Source of the DNA: JAIBJN01 sp963830885
GTDB taxonomy: Bacteria > Actinomycetota > Thermoleophilia > Gaiellales > Gaiellaceae
NCBI GenBank assembly: GCA_963830885.1
Contig: CAWHOA010000026.1
Location: forward strand, 1-64,000
Reading direction: 5' to 3'
Length of the DNA: 64,000 nucleotides
Positions within the stretch are counted from its first letter, which is position 1; each line of letters opens with the position of its first letter. The translations under genes were made by a program, and so were the position numbers. Under the pieces are notes generated by a model. The model was not told the origin of the DNA and searched no databases. It saw only the letters and a list, made by a program, of their open reading frames with translations. This document shows, piece after piece, positions 25,417 through 35,086 of this stretch.

Positions 25417-26042
25417 TCGTCGCCATCGACGGCCCCGCCGGGTCCGGGAAGAGCACCGTCGCGCGCAGCCTCGCCGAGCGCCTCGGCTTCCGCTACCTCG
25501 ACACCGGCGCGATGTACCGGGCGCTCACCTGGCTGGCGCTCGAGGACAGGCTCGATCTCGACGACGGGCAGGCGCTCGAGGCGCTCGCGCTCGCCGATCC
25601 CGTCGTCTTCGACCGCGGCCGGGTGCTCGTCCGCGGCGAGGACGTCACCGAGGCGATCCGCGAGCCGCGCATCGACCGCGTCGTCTCGTCAGTCGCCCGG
25701 CATCCGCAGGTGCGGGCGGTCATGCGGGAGCGCCAGCGCGAGCTCGCCGAGAACGGCGACGCCGTCGTCGAGGGACGCGACATCGGCACGGTCGTCTGTC
25801 CGGACGCCGAGGTGAAGGTCTACCTCGTCGCCGACCCGGGCGAGCGGGCCCGGCGGCGGCAGGCGGACCATCCCGACATCGGCGCGGAAGCGCTGGCCAC
25901 CGACCTCCGCCTTCGCGACGAGCGCGACGCGGCGCAGATGCAGGCCGCTCCCGACGCCAGGAAGATCGACACGACCCGGCTGACGATCGACGAGGTCCTC
26001 GACGAGATCGAGCGGCTGGTCGAGGCGAGGGCGAGCGCGTGA
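25413..26042 (+). CDS. cmk: Cytidylate kinase
   Basis: This 209-residue (d)CMP kinase has a P-loop GPAGSGKSTVARSLAERLGF, then YLDTGAMYRALT, the NMP-binding insert EPRIDRVVSSVARHPQVRAV, and the lid region GRDIGTVVCPDAEVKVYLVA with RKIDTTRL. It supplies CDP for nucleotide and CDP-diacylglycerol pools. It is coupled to aroA (ATGA) and overlaps plsC by 4 bases, an arrangement common in bacteria (aroA-cmk-plsC-der). Confidence 0.96.
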   Translation: MIVAIDGPAGSGKSTVARSLAERLGFRYLDTGAMYRALTWLALEDRLDLDDGQALEALALADPVVFDRGRVLVRGEDVTEAIREPRIDRVVSSVARHPQVRAVMRERQRELAENGDAVVEGRDIGTVVCPDAEVKVYLVADPGERARRRQADHPDIGAEALATDLRLRDERDAAQMQAAPDARKIDTTRLTIDEVLDEIERLVEARASA

Positions 26043-26726
26043 AGGCCGTCGACCTCGCCTACTGGCCGGTCGGCAAGGGCGATCCTCGCCAACCTCGACG
26101 CGCGCCACGACCTCGATCCGCGCCTACGGGAAGGAGCGGATCCCGCGCGAGGGCGGCGCCGTCCTCGCCGTCAACCACTTCAACTTCATCGACATCCCCG
26201 TCGTCGGCGCCGTCGTCCCGCGGCGCATCGTCTTCGTCGGCGAAGAGCGAGCTCTTCGAGTACCCGGGTCTCGCCCAGCTCATCCGCGCCCACGGGGCGC
26301 TGCCGATCCGGCGCGGCGAGTCCGACCGCGACGCCCTCCGGCGCATGCGCGAGACCGTGCGCGAGAACGACCTGCTCGGGCTCTTCGTCGAGGGCACGCG
26401 CCAGACGAGCGGCGTGCCCGGCGAGGCCAAGCCGGGGGCGGCGATGGTCGCGATCTCGCGAGGGCGTGCCCGTCGTCCCCGCGGCCATCCACGGCTCCCA
26501 GGACTGGAAGCTCGGCGACCGCACCGAGGTCTCCATCGCGTTCGGCGAGCCGATGCGCTTCGCGGAGCACCCGCGCAACTCCAAGGGCTACGCCGCCGCG
26601 TCGGAGGAGATCATGGGCGAGATCAAGCGCCTCTGGGCGTGGCTCGTGCAGATCCACGAGCTGGAGCAGCGGCCGAGCAAGGCCACGCCGCCGCGCCGCG
26701 AGCACGTTCCGACGAAGGCCGTCTAG
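26039..26726 (+). CDS. plsC: 1-acyl-sn-glycerol-3-phosphate acyltransferase, multiply frameshifted
   Basis: PlsC acylates lysophosphatidate to phosphatidate at the membrane. Reconstructed across frames: DLAYWPVGKAILANLDARHD, then AYGKERIPREGG, the catalytic HX4D box in VNHFNFIDIP, KSELFEYPGLAQLIRAHGAL, the glycerophosphate site FVEGTRQ, and EGVPVVPAAIHGSQDW. At least four single-base shifts are needed (near 26080, 26118, 26243 and 26460), the densest error cluster in the window. Identity is clear from the motifs and from the cmk-plsC-der order. The TAG stop is formed by the CTAG end of repeat copy B. Confidence 0.88.
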
Positions 26727-26890
26727 TGCCCCCCCAGGCAATACACGCCTGCCCCTGCCCCGCGGTCACGCGGCGCCAGACCTCACCCTCGCCCTCACCA
26801 AGGCAACCAGCCTTGGCTTCGGCCGCGTGCGAGCTCTGGCTTGGTGCCCGCGACGCAGGAGCGAGGCGGCATCACCTGGGTGGGCACTAG
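26723..26890 (+). repeat. Family-1 inverted-repeat element (copy B) between plsC and der
   Basis: A 168-bp element whose first CTAG contains the plsC stop and whose last CTAG abuts the der GTG start. The ends are CTAGTGCCCCCCCAGGCAAT and ATCACCTGGGTGGGCACTAG. The core has GCGGCGCCAGA, CCAAGGC...GCCTTGG and GGCTTGGTGCCCGCGACGCA. GGGTGGG in the right arm is the only purine-rich stretch available as a ribosome-binding site for der. Confidence 0.88.
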
Positions 26891-28198
26891 GTGGAGGCGC
26901 CGCTCCTCGGCGCGGTCGCCGTCGTCGGGTTCCCGAACGTCGGGAAGTCCACGCTCGTCAACCGGCTCACGGCCACGCGCGAGGCCGTCGTCTTCGAGAC
27001 GCCGGGCGTCACGCGCGACCGCAAGGACGTCGTCTGCGAGTGGGCCGGCAAGCGCTTCGTCCTCGTGGACACGGGCGGGGTCGACGTCGCAGACGCCTCC
27101 CCGCTGACCCAGCAGGTCGCCGAGCAGGCGCGGCGGGCCGTCGAGGAGGCCGATCTGGTCGTCTTCGTCGTCGACGCGAAGAGCGGGGTGACGCCGGGGG
27201 ACGAGGAGGTCGCCGACATCCTCCGCCGCTCCGGCAAGCCGGTGATCGTCGTCGCCAACAAGGTGGACGACCCGCGCCGCGACGACGAGGCGCTCGAGTT
27301 CCACCGTCTCGGCCTGGGCGACCCGGTGCCGATCTCGGCGCTGCACGGCTACGGGACCGGCGACCTGCTCGACCAGATCGTCTCGCTCCTGCCCGGCGCG
27401 GGGCCCGACGAGGTGGGGGAGGAGGCCATCCGCGTGGCCGTGCTCGGGCGGCCGAACGTGGGCAAGTCGAGCCTCGTGAACGCGCTCGTCGGCCAGGACC
27501 GCGTGATCGTCTCCGACATGCCCGGGACGACCAGGGACTCCATCGACACGATCCTGCGCCGCGGCGACACGACCTTCGTGCTGGTGGACACCGCAGGGCT
27601 TCGCCGCAGGCGCCGCCACCGGCAGGGAATCGAGTACTTCTCCGAGCTCCGGGCGATCAAGGCAGCCGAGCGCGCCGACGTCGCGCTCGTCCTCGTCGAC
27701 TCGACCGAGGGGCTCGTCGACCAGGACCTCGCCGTCGCCGACGTGGCGCGCACGGCGGGCGACGCGACGCTCGTCGTCCTCTCCAAGTGGGACGCTGCCG
27801 CGGTGGGGATCGAGGACGTGCGCCCGCGCATCGAGAGCCGCCTGCGCCAGCGCCCGCCGCTCGCGGCCGTGTCCGCAAAGACGGGCCGCGGCGTCGGCAA
27901 GCTGCTCGACCGCGTCGAGGAGCTGTTCGCGAAGCACGTCGCCCGGGTCTCCACGGCCGACTTCAACCGGATCCTGCAGGAGCTCCGCGAGACCCGGCCG
28001 GGACCGAGCAAGAACGGGAAGCGGCTGAACCTGCTGTACGGGACCCAGGTCTCGTCGCGCCCGCCGCGCTTTCGCATCTTCGTCAACGACCCGGGCCTCC
28101 TCACGCGCGACTACGGCTACTGGGTGGAGAACCAACTGCGCGACCGCCTCGAGCTCCAGGGCGTGCCGGTGATCATCGACTTCGTGCGGCGCGCGTGA
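26891..28198 (+). CDS. der: GTPase Der (EngA)
   Basis: This 435-residue double GTPase is needed for 50S ribosomal subunit assembly. The first G domain has GFPNVGKSTLVNRL, DTGG and NKVD. The second has GRPNVGKSSLVNALVGQDR, DTAGLRRRRRH and SKWD. The C-terminal KH-like domain has PPRFRIFVNDPGLL. The length is normal. It starts at GTG directly after repeat copy B. The TGA stop overlaps gpsA as GTGA. Confidence 0.97.
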   Translation: MEAPLLGAVAVVGFPNVGKSTLVNRLTATREAVVFETPGVTRDRKDVVCEWAGKRFVLVDTGGVDVADASPLTQQVAEQARRAVEEADLVVFVVDAKSGVTPGDEEVADILRRSGKPVIVVANKVDDPRRDDEALEFHRLGLGDPVPISALHGYGTGDLLDQIVSLLPGAGPDEVGEEAIRVAVLGRPNVGKSSLVNALVGQDRVIVSDMPGTTRDSIDTILRRGDTTFVLVDTAGLRRRRRHRQGIEYFSELRAIKAAERADVALVLVDSTEGLVDQDLAVADVARTAGDATLVVLSKWDAAAVGIEDVRPRIESRLRQRPPLAAVSAKTGRGVGKLLDRVEELFAKHVARVSTADFNRILQELRETRPGPSKNGKRLNLLYGTQVSSRPPRFRIFVNDPGLLTRDYGYWVENQLRDRLELQGVPVIIDFVRRA

Positions 28199-29151
28199 GG
28201 GTCGTCGTCGTCGGCGGCGGGTCGTGGGGGTCGGTCTTCGCCGTCCTCCTCGCCGAGCACGGGCACGAGGTGACGCTCGCCTGCCGCGACCCCGAGGAGG
28301 CGCGGATCATCACGGAGACCGGCCGGAACCCGCGCTACATCACGGATCTCGACCTCTCCGCGGTCGCGGCCGCGCCGCTGGCGGAGGCGCCGATCGCCTC
28401 GGCGGAGCTTGTCTGCCTCGCCGTCCCGAGCCGCGCCTTCCGGAGCGTCGTCGAGGCGCTGCCCGGCTCGGCGCCGGTGCTCAGCCTGACGAAGGGGCTC
28501 GACCCCGAGACCGGCGAGCGGCTCTCGCGCGTCGTCAGGGGCCGGCCGGTCGCCGTCCTCACGGGCCCGAACCACGCCGAGGAGATCGCGCAGGGCCTGC
28601 CGGCGGCTGCCGTGATCTCGAGCGAGGACGAGGCGCTCGCGGTCGAGCTCCAGCACGCGATCATCTCCCCGCGCTTCCGCGTGTACCTCAACTCCGACCT
28701 CGTGGGGGTGGAGCTGTGCGCGGCTGCGAAGAACGTGATGGCGCTCGCAGCGGGCGGCGTGGACGGGTTCGGCTTCGGCGACAACGCGAAGGCGGCGCTG
28801 ATCACGCGCGGCCTGTCCGAGATGGCCCGCCTCGGGGAGGCGTGTGGCGCGCGCGGCGAGACGTTCTCCGGCCTGGCCGGGATGGGCGACCTCATCGTCA
28901 CCTGCTTCTCGCGCTACAGCCGCAACCGGCGGGCGGGCGAGCTCATCGCCCAGGGGCGCTCGCCGGACGAGGCACGGGACGAGATCGGAATGGTCGTCGA
29001 GGGGCTGACGACGGCGCCGGTTCTGCGCGACCTCTCGCGGCGGCTCGGGGTCGAGCTCCCCATCACGGAGGCGATCTGCGAGGTCCTGGACGGCACCAGC
29101 GCCCTCGACCTGGTCTCAGGATTGATGCGCCGGACGCCGACAGATGAGTAA
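28195..29151 (+). CDS. gpsA: Glycerol-3-phosphate dehydrogenase [NAD(P)+]
   Basis: This 318-residue enzyme reduces dihydroxyacetone phosphate to sn-glycerol 3-phosphate, the backbone used by PlsX/PlsY/PlsC. It has a Rossmann motif VVGGGSWGSVFAVLLA, SLTKGL, LTGPNHAEEIAQGLP, the catalytic Lys in CAAAKNVMALAAG, and SGLAGMGDLIVTC. GTG 28195 overlaps the der stop (GTGA). The 3' end overlaps the following lipoprotein gene by 8 bases. Confidence 0.96.
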   Translation: MRVVVVGGGSWGSVFAVLLAEHGHEVTLACRDPEEARIITETGRNPRYITDLDLSAVAAAPLAEAPIASAELVCLAVPSRAFRSVVEALPGSAPVLSLTKGLDPETGERLSRVVRGRPVAVLTGPNHAEEIAQGLPAAAVISSEDEALAVELQHAIISPRFRVYLNSDLVGVELCAAAKNVMALAAGGVDGFGFGDNAKAALITRGLSEMARLGEACGARGETFSGLAGMGDLIVTCFSRYSRNRRAGELIAQGRSPDEARDEIGMVVEGLTTAPVLRDLSRRLGVELPITEAICEVLDGTSALDLVSGLMRRTPTDE

Positions 29152-30490
29152 CGTGAAGTCGATGCGGGTCATCTCGGGACTGCTCGCGGCCGCTGCGCTC
29201 GCCGTGGCCGCGGCCGGGTGCGGCGAGACCGGCGCGGCCGGAAGCGCCGACTCGGTCGTCCCGGCCAGCGCCCTGGCGTACGTCTCCGTGGACACGTCCT
29301 TCGAAGGCGACCAGTGGCGGGCCGTCTCCGGCCTGCTCGAGGAATTCCCAGACGGCGAGGGGCTGCTCGAGGACCTGCTGGAGAAAGCGACCGCCGAGGC
29401 GGGCCTCGAGGGCGACGCCGACCTGCGGAACGCGCTCGGCCCCGAGGTCGCGCTCGTCGTCCTGGAGGTGCCGAGCGACCCCGAGGCCGACCCTCCGGTC
29501 GTCATCCTCACCAGGCCCGACGACGAGGACGCCTTCGCCCAGCTCTTCGAGGGCGAGGACGCGGCCCGCGCCGAGGTGAAGGGCTGGCAGGCCGTCGCCG
29601 AGACGGAAGCCAACCTGGAGCGGTACCGCGAGGAGCTCGAGGCCGGCTCGGTCGAAGGCACCGCCGAGTTCGAGGAGGCGATGGACGATCTTCCGGCCGA
29701 CGCCCTCGCCCACGTGTACGTGAACGGGGCGGCGCTCGGCGAGGTCCCTGCCGGGATCGCCCCGCTACCGCTCGACCTCTCAGGCGCCACGGGATCGCTC
29801 GGCGCCGCGCTGGTCGCGGAAGACGGCGGCGTCCGGGTCGAGGGCCGGGCGGTTGCGGCCGGCGAGAGCGAGGCGCCCGAGCTCGAGGCCTTCGAGTCCG
29901 AGCTGGTCGAGGAGGTCCCGGCCGGCGCGGTCGCGTTCCTCGCCTTCGACGACCTGGGCGCCGCACTCCAGCGGTACCTCGGGGCACTCGGCCCGGAGGC
30001 AGCGATGGTCCCGTTCGACCTGACGGAAGTGACGGGATTCCTCTCGGGCGAGATCGCCCTCTACGTGCGCCCTGGGCCGACGATCACGCTCGTCGCCGAG
30101 GTCGAGGACGAGGCCGCCGCGCTCGCAACGGTCGAAGCGCTGCTCGGCCTGGCCGGAGGGCAGGCGCCGATCGTCTACGACGCCTTCGACGGGCTCGTGG
30201 CCGTGTCCAACTCGCAGGCCGAGCTCGACGCTCTCCGGGGAGACGGCCCGCGCCTCGACCAGGACGACCGTTTCGAGGAGGCGCTCGACGCGGCCGGCAT
30301 GCCCGACGAGACGTCCGGGTTCGGCTACGTCGACGTGCAGGCCGCCCTCCCGCTCCTCGCCGGCCTCGAGGGCCCCGGAGCCGAGCAGGCTGTCCCGGCC
30401 GAGTACCTGGAGCCGCTCGGCGGGCTCGTCTTCTGGGGCGAGGGCTCGGGCGACGTGCAGCGCTTCACGCTCTTCGTCGGCATCGGCTAG
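29144..30490 (+). CDS. DUF3352-like lipoprotein
   Basis: This 448-residue acidic protein has a lipoprotein signal (VISGLLAAAALAVAAAGCGE; lipobox Cys at about residue 26). The mature part repeats a pattern of short beta/helix units around phrases such as VVPASALAYVSVDTSFEGDQ and EVPAGAVAFLAFDDLGAALQ, typical of DUF3352 surface proteins of unknown function. It should be anchored to the outer face of the membrane after Lgt processing. It overlaps gpsA by 8 bases, so it is cotranscribed. Confidence 0.8.
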   Translation: MSNVKSMRVISGLLAAAALAVAAAGCGETGAAGSADSVVPASALAYVSVDTSFEGDQWRAVSGLLEEFPDGEGLLEDLLEKATAEAGLEGDADLRNALGPEVALVVLEVPSDPEADPPVVILTRPDDEDAFAQLFEGEDAARAEVKGWQAVAETEANLERYREELEAGSVEGTAEFEEAMDDLPADALAHVYVNGAALGEVPAGIAPLPLDLSGATGSLGAALVAEDGGVRVEGRAVAAGESEAPELEAFESELVEEVPAGAVAFLAFDDLGAALQRYLGALGPEAAMVPFDLTEVTGFLSGEIALYVRPGPTITLVAEVEDEAAALATVEALLGLAGGQAPIVYDAFDGLVAVSNSQAELDALRGDGPRLDQDDRFEEALDAAGMPDETSGFGYVDVQAALPLLAGLEGPGAEQAVPAEYLEPLGGLVFWGEGSGDVQRFTLFVGIG

Positions 30491-30500
30491 CCGCCGCAGC

Positions 30501-30506
30501 TACCCT
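30501..30506 (+). promoter_or_regulatory. -10 box TACCCT of metK (near-leaderless)
   Basis: TACCCT lies 9 bases before ATG 30516, in the 25-base gap after the lipoprotein gene. The gap is too short for a SAM riboswitch. Confidence 0.45.
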
Positions 30507-30515
30507 TTTCCGCCG

Positions 30516-31760
30516 ATGGCTGCGCGCGAGTTCCTCTTCACGTCCGAGTCGGTCACGGAAGGCCACCCGGACAAGGTCGCCGACCAGGTCTCGGACACGA
30601 TCCTCGACCACGTCCTCGCCGACGATCCGAACGGGCGCGTCGCCTGCGAGACGCTCGTCACCACCGGGCTCGTCGTCGTCGCGGGCGAGATCACCACGGA
30701 GATCTACGTCGACATCCCGCGCGTCGTGCGGGACCGGATCAAGGAGATCGGCTACGACCGCGCCAAGTACGGGTTCGACGCGGACACGTGCGGCGTCATC
30801 GTCGCCCTCGACGAGCAGTCGCCGGACATCGCCCAGGGCGTGGACGCCTCCTACGAGCGCCAGCACGGCGACGACGACCCGATCGACCAGATCGGCGCCG
30901 GCGACCAGGGGATGATGTTCGGCTACGCCTGCACGGAGACCGAGGAGCTGATGCCGCTCCCGATCATGCTCGCGCACAAGATCGCCAAGCGGCTCTCGGA
31001 GGTGCGCAAGGCGCAGATCCTCCCGTACCTGCGCCCCGACGGGAAGACGCAGGTCACGGTGCGCTACGAGGTGGACGAGCACGGGCACCAGCACCCCGTC
31101 GAGGTCGTCCGCGTCCTCGTCTCGACCCAGCACCGCGACGGGCTCGACGAGGAGGCGCTGATCAAGCCCGACCTGATCGAGCACGTCCTCCACCCGATCC
31201 TCCCGCGCGACCTCTACGACGAGCGCCGCTTCGAGGAGCGCGACTTCGTCCTCGTCAACCCGACCGGCAAGTTCGTGATCGGCGGGCCGATGGGGGACAC
31301 CGGGCTCACCGGCCGGAAGATCATCGTCGACACGTACGGCGGCGCCGCCCGCCACGGCGGCGGGGCGTTCTCCGGCAAGGACCCGACCAAGGTCGACCGC
31401 TCGGCCGCCTACGCGGCCCGCCACGTGGCGAAGAACGTCGTCGCCGCCGGCCTGGCCGACCGCTGCGAGCTGCAGGTCGCCTACGCGATCGGCGTCGCGC
31501 ACCCGGTCTCGATCCAGGTGGAGTGCTTCGGCACCGAGCGCCTCCCGCTCGCGGGCATCGAGGAGCTCGTCCGCGAGCACTTCGACCTGCGCCCCGGCGC
31601 GATCCTGCGCGACCTCGACCTGCGGCGCCCGATCTACGCGAAGACGGCCGCGTACGGCCACTTCGGCCGCGCGGAGCACGACTTCACGTGGGAGCGGACG
31701 GAGAAGGCGGACGCCCTCCGAGCCGCCGCCGGCCTCGCGGCCGAAGTCCCCGCCTCGTAG
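30516..31760 (+). CDS. metK: S-adenosylmethionine synthetase
   Basis: This 414-residue enzyme makes S-adenosylmethionine from methionine and ATP. Motifs are FTSESVTEGHPDKVADQVSD (N-terminal ATP site), EIGYDRAKYGFD, the flexible active-site GAGDQGMMFGYAC, NPTGKFVIGGPMGDTGLTGR, and GGGAFSGKDPTKVDRSAAY. Length and order are canonical. It supplies methyl groups for RsmB and RsmD nearby. No S-box or other riboswitch precedes it. The family-3 repeat follows 36 bases after the stop. Confidence 0.97.
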   Translation: MAAREFLFTSESVTEGHPDKVADQVSDTILDHVLADDPNGRVACETLVTTGLVVVAGEITTEIYVDIPRVVRDRIKEIGYDRAKYGFDADTCGVIVALDEQSPDIAQGVDASYERQHGDDDPIDQIGAGDQGMMFGYACTETEELMPLPIMLAHKIAKRLSEVRKAQILPYLRPDGKTQVTVRYEVDEHGHQHPVEVVRVLVSTQHRDGLDEEALIKPDLIEHVLHPILPRDLYDERRFEERDFVLVNPTGKFVIGGPMGDTGLTGRKIIVDTYGGAARHGGGAFSGKDPTKVDRSAAYAARHVAKNVVAAGLADRCELQVAYAIGVAHPVSIQVECFGTERLPLAGIEELVREHFDLRPGAILRDLDLRRPIYAKTAAYGHFGRAEHDFTWERTEKADALRAAAGLAAEVPAS

Positions 31761-31796
31761 CCACCGCCGCACCCGTCGGCCCCCGCGGAGGCCCCT

Positions 31797-31894
31797 GCTT
31801 GTGTTCCACGAGCACAAGCCCCGACCCTGTCCCGCAAGGGCGGAATGCTCAGGAGGGACGCGCCTCCAGGACTTTGTGCGCGTGAAACACAAGC
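31797..31894 (+). repeat. Family-3 inverted-repeat element (copy 1)
   Basis: GCTTGTGTTCCACGAGCACA starts the element and GTGCGCGTGAAACACAAGC ends it, so the ends are imperfect inverted repeats (GCTTGTGTTCCAC / GTGAAACACAAGC). Each end also carries its own small stem (GCTTGTG...CACAAGC). A second copy lies at 51211-51307 with a different middle. It separates metK from the convergent DtxR-family gene. Confidence 0.75.
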
Positions 31895-31935
31895 GTCCGG
31901 GCGGCGCGGGGCCGAGAGGCGTGGAGGTTCGGCGG

Positions 31936-32622
31936 TTAGGCGGCGGGGCGGACGAAGAGGCCCGCTGCGGCCTTCTCGCCGATGGCGCGGTCGGCGCCAT
32001 CGACGGCCAGCGCGAACTGGCCCGCGGCGGGCTCGGCGCGCAGGAGCTCGATCTTCGTGCCGGGAACCAGGCCCTCGTCGTAGTACCAGTGGAGGAGCTC
32101 GCCGTCGTGCTCGGCGAGGCGGACGATCTCGGCGCTCTCGCCCTCGGCGAGGTCGGACAGCGGCTTGAGCTCGCGGTTCTCGGCCTGCTCGAAGTTGACG
32201 TCGACCGGCCAGCCGTGCGGGCAGCGGTCGGGCCGGCCCAGCTGCTTCTCGATCCGCTCGACCATGTCGTCGGTGAACGTGTTGCCGAGCAGGTCGGCCT
32301 GCACGTGGGCCTCGGCCGCGGTGTAGCCCATGAAGTCGGTGAGGAGCCGCTCGATGATGCGGTGCTTGCGGACGACGCGCTCGGCGACCTCGCGGCCCTT
32401 CGCGGTCAGGATCGCCTCCTTGTGCTCGCCGCGCTCGACGAGGCCCTCGGCCTCGAGGCGCTTCAGCATCTCGCCGGCGGACGCGCGGGAGACCCCGAGC
32501 ATGTCCGCGACGCGGACGGCGAGGGTGGGCGCGCCCTTCGTCTCCGGCTTGTACTCCCCGATGGGGAACGCCAGGAAGTAGATGGTCTCGAGGTAGTCCT
32601 CGACGGTGTGGCCAGCCGCCAT
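31936..32622 (-). CDS. DtxR/IdeR-family metal-dependent repressor
   Basis: This 228-residue iron (or manganese) dependent regulator has a winged helix (APTLAVRVADMLGVSRASAG, then EMLKRLEAEGLVERGE), a dimerisation/metal-binding helix region (AERVVRKHRIIERLLTDFMG, HVQADLLGN) and a C-terminal SH3-like FeoA domain (KPLSDLAEGESAEIVRL, LVPGTKIELLRAEP). The ATG at 32622 gives the usual family start AAGHTVEDYLETIYFL. A long antisense frame upstream was discarded. It is divergent from priA with 18 bases between starts; a TAGAAT box (32638-32633) reads toward it. Confidence 0.92.
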   Translation of the reverse strand: MAAGHTVEDYLETIYFLAFPIGEYKPETKGAPTLAVRVADMLGVSRASAGEMLKRLEAEGLVERGEHKEAILTAKGREVAERVVRKHRIIERLLTDFMGYTAAEAHVQADLLGNTFTDDMVERIEKQLGRPDRCPHGWPVDVNFEQAENRELKPLSDLAEGESAEIVRLAEHDGELLHWYYDEGLVPGTKIELLRAEPAAGQFALAVDGADRAIGEKAAAGLFVRPAA

Positions 32623-32640
32623 GTCCGCGATGATTCTACC

Positions 32641-34579
32641 GTGGCCCGGTTTGCCTCCGTTGTGCCGCTCGTGTCGGCGCGTGCCCTCGCGCACCCCTTC
32701 ACGTACCTCGCTGACGGGCTGGAGAAGGGCGCCGTCGTCTCCGTCCGCTTCGGCCGTGCCAGCCGCCGCGGGGTCGTCGTCGGGCTCGAGGACGAGGCGC
32801 CCCCGCAGGTCGAGCCGGTCGCGGTCGAGGGCGTCCTCGGGGCGGTCCCCGCACCCCTGGTCGACCTCGCGCTCTGGGTGGCCGAGTACTACGGCTCGAC
32901 GCCGGCGCGGGCGCTCGGCCTGGTGGCGCCCGCGACCCGCGCACGCCGCGCCGGAGCCAGGCGCCGCCGCCGTGAGGAAGACCTGCCGGCCGAGGAGGCG
33001 CCCGCCGAGCCCAGCCCGCCGCAGGTCGCTGCGCTGGCCCGGGTCGCCGCGGCTCTGGACGCGGGCGGGGGGACGTTCCTGCTCCACGGCGCCACCGGCA
33101 GCGGCAAGACCGAGGTCTACCTGCGGGCCTGCGAGGAGGCGCTCGCGCGCGGCCGCGGCGCGATCGTCCTCGTTCCCGAGATCGCGCTGACGCCGCAGGC
33201 GCTGGGCCGCTTCCGTGCCCGCTTCGGGGAGCGCGTCGCCGTCCTGCACTCCGCGCTCACGGACGCCGAGCGCCGCGACGAGCGTGAGCGGATCGCCTCC
33301 GGCGACGCCCCGGTCGTCGTCGGCGCCCGCTCCGCCGTGTTCGCACCGGTTCCCGCGCTCGGGCTCATCTGCGTGGACGAGGAGCACGACGCCTCCTACA
33401 AGCAGGAGTCCGACCCGCGCTACGACGCGCGCACCGTCGCCGCCAAGCGCGCCGCGCTCGAGGGCGCCGTCGCCGTCTACGGGAGCGCGACGCCTCGCCC
33501 GGAGAGCTGGGAGCGGCTGGAGCGCTTGGAGCTGGGCGGACGGCTCGCGGGGCCCCTGCCGCCCGTGAAGGTCGTCGATCTCCGGCGCGAGGCGGGCTAC
33601 CCGCTGTCGGCCCCGCTCCTGGCCGCGCTCGGCAAGCTCGCCGACGGCGGGGGCAAGGCCATCCTCCTCCTCAACCGTCGTGGAGTCGCACCCGCGCTGC
33701 ACTGCCGGGCCTGCGGGCTCACCCTCCGCTGCCCGGACTGCGACGTCTCGCTGACGCTCCACGCCGACGGTCGCCTCCACTGCCACCATTGCGGGCGCCG
33801 CGAGCCCGCGCCCGAGCTCTGTCCGGCCTGCGGGGCGGCCGAGGTGGCGCGCATCGGTGCCGGCACGGAGCAGCTCGAGGCCGAGCTGGCCGAGCGACTG
33901 CCGGAGCTGGAGCGGTTCCGGCTCGACGCGGACGTCACCGCCCAGCCAGGGTTGCTCGCCGAGATCCTCGGGCGCTTCGCCGCCGCCGAGCGCGGGATCC
34001 TGCTGGGGACGCAGATGGTCGCCAAGGGGCATCACTTCAGCGGGGTTGCGCTCGCGGCCGTCGTCGACGCCGATACCGCGCTCGGGCTCCCCGACTTCCG
34101 CGCGGAGGAGCGCACCTTCCAGCTCGTCACCCAGCTCGCGGGCCGCAGCGGGCGCGACGCGCCCGGCCGTGTGATCGTCCAGACCTTCCAGCCGGACGCG
34201 CGCCCGATCACGCTCGCCGCGCGCCACGACGTGGAGGAGTTCCTGGCCGGGGAGCTCGAGCGCCGCCGCGAGCTCGGGCTACCCGCCCTTCCGCCACTTC
34301 GTCCGCATCGTCGTCTCCGGCCCCGGGGCGGCCGGCCCGGGCCGCGTCCTCGCCGAGCTCCGCGCCGAGCTCGCCCGTGTGGAGGAGCCGACCGACCTGC
34401 TCGGCCCGGCTCCTCTGCTGCGCCTACGCGGCCGTCATCGGGCCCAGCTCCTCGTCAAGACGGACACGCCGAGGCGCGTTGCCTCGCGGACGAGCAGCCT
34501 GCTCTCGGGTGCGGCACCGGCCATGCGCCGCGACGGCCTGACCGTGTCCGTCGACGTGGATCCCCAGGGCGTCTTCTAG
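32641..34579 (+). CDS. priA: Primosomal protein N' (PriA helicase), frameshifted near its end
   Basis: PriA restarts stalled replication forks. From GTG 32641 it has the N-terminal DNA-binding domain (HPFTYLADGLEKGAVVSVRF), Walker A GATGSGKTEVYLRA, DEEHD, and a zinc-binding cluster CRACGLTLRCPDCDVSL...CHHCGRR...CPACGAA. It also has GTQMVAKGHHFSGVALAAVV and TQLAGRSGRDAPGRVIVQT. One extra base near 34280 shifts ELG to YPPFRHFVRIVVSGPG, after which the C-terminal domain runs to ...DVDPQGVF. About 645 residues, slightly short. Actinobacterial PriA proteins often lack an intact ATPase, but here the P-loop is present. Confidence 0.92.
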
Positions 34580-34745
34580 GAGGGTTTGGCGAAATGCAGT
34601 CTGTGCCGCCGGGCCGCGCTGCTCGCCCCGAAGACTGCGTCCTCGGTCGCGCCCGTAGCCTCCGGCTACGAGCGCTCCCTGCGTCCTTGTTTCGGAACGA
34701 CCATCGCACCCCGACGACGAGCGGTATTCCACCAACCCCTCCTAG
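34576..34745 (+). repeat. Family-2 inverted-repeat element (copy G) after priA
   Basis: A 170-bp element from the CTAG that contains the priA stop to the CTAG at 34742-34745. The ends are CTAGGAGGGTTTGGCGAAAT and ACCAACCCCTCCTAG (inverted, imperfect). The core, GACTGCGTCCTCGGTCGCGC, then the hairpin CGTAGCCTCCGGCTACG, then CTCCCTGCGTCCTTG, is nearly identical to copy F at 14002. Confidence 0.85.
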
Positions 34746-34807
34746 GGGTTTGCCGCCGGCGCCCAGTGGAAAGACTGGGCGTCCAAGCACGTCAAACGGA
34801 GGCATAC

Positions 34808-35086
34808 ATGGGAATCTTCGCGTGGATCATCCTCGGCGCGATCGCCGGGCTCATCGCCAAGGCGCTCCTGCCCGGGGAGGACCCCGGCGGCATCATCATC
34901 ACGACCCTGCTCGGCATCGCCGGCGCGCTGATCGGCGGCTTCATCGTGCGGGCGCTCGGCTTCGGCGATCCGATCGACGAGTTCTTCGACATCAGCACGT
35001 GGCTGGGCGCGATCGGTGGCGCTGCGCTGCTGCTCGTGCTCTACCGGGCGCTCTTCGGCGCCAGACGCACGACCCGCACGATCTAG
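34808..35086 (+). CDS. GlsB/YeaQ/YmgE-family membrane protein
   Basis: This 92-residue protein belongs to the transglycosylase-associated / YeaQ family: MGIFAWIILGAIAGLIAKAL, a glycine-rich turn PGEDPGGIIITTLLGIAGAL, then IGGFIVRALGF and a third helix (LGAIGGAALLLVLYRALF). It has three membrane helices. The family is stress-associated, with no firm biochemical role. ATG 34808 follows a Shine-Dalgarno ACGGAGG. Its TAG stop lies inside the next short repeat. Confidence 0.85.
   Translation: MGIFAWIILGAIAGLIAKALLPGEDPGGIIITTLLGIAGALIGGFIVRALGFGDPIDEFFDISTWLGAIGGAALLLVLYRALFGARRTTRTI

Noticed and set aside
31936..34227. 763-codon minus-strand open frame opposite priA
   Set aside because: Only the C-terminal 228 residues form a DtxR-type protein; the rest is a GC-rich shadow of priA.
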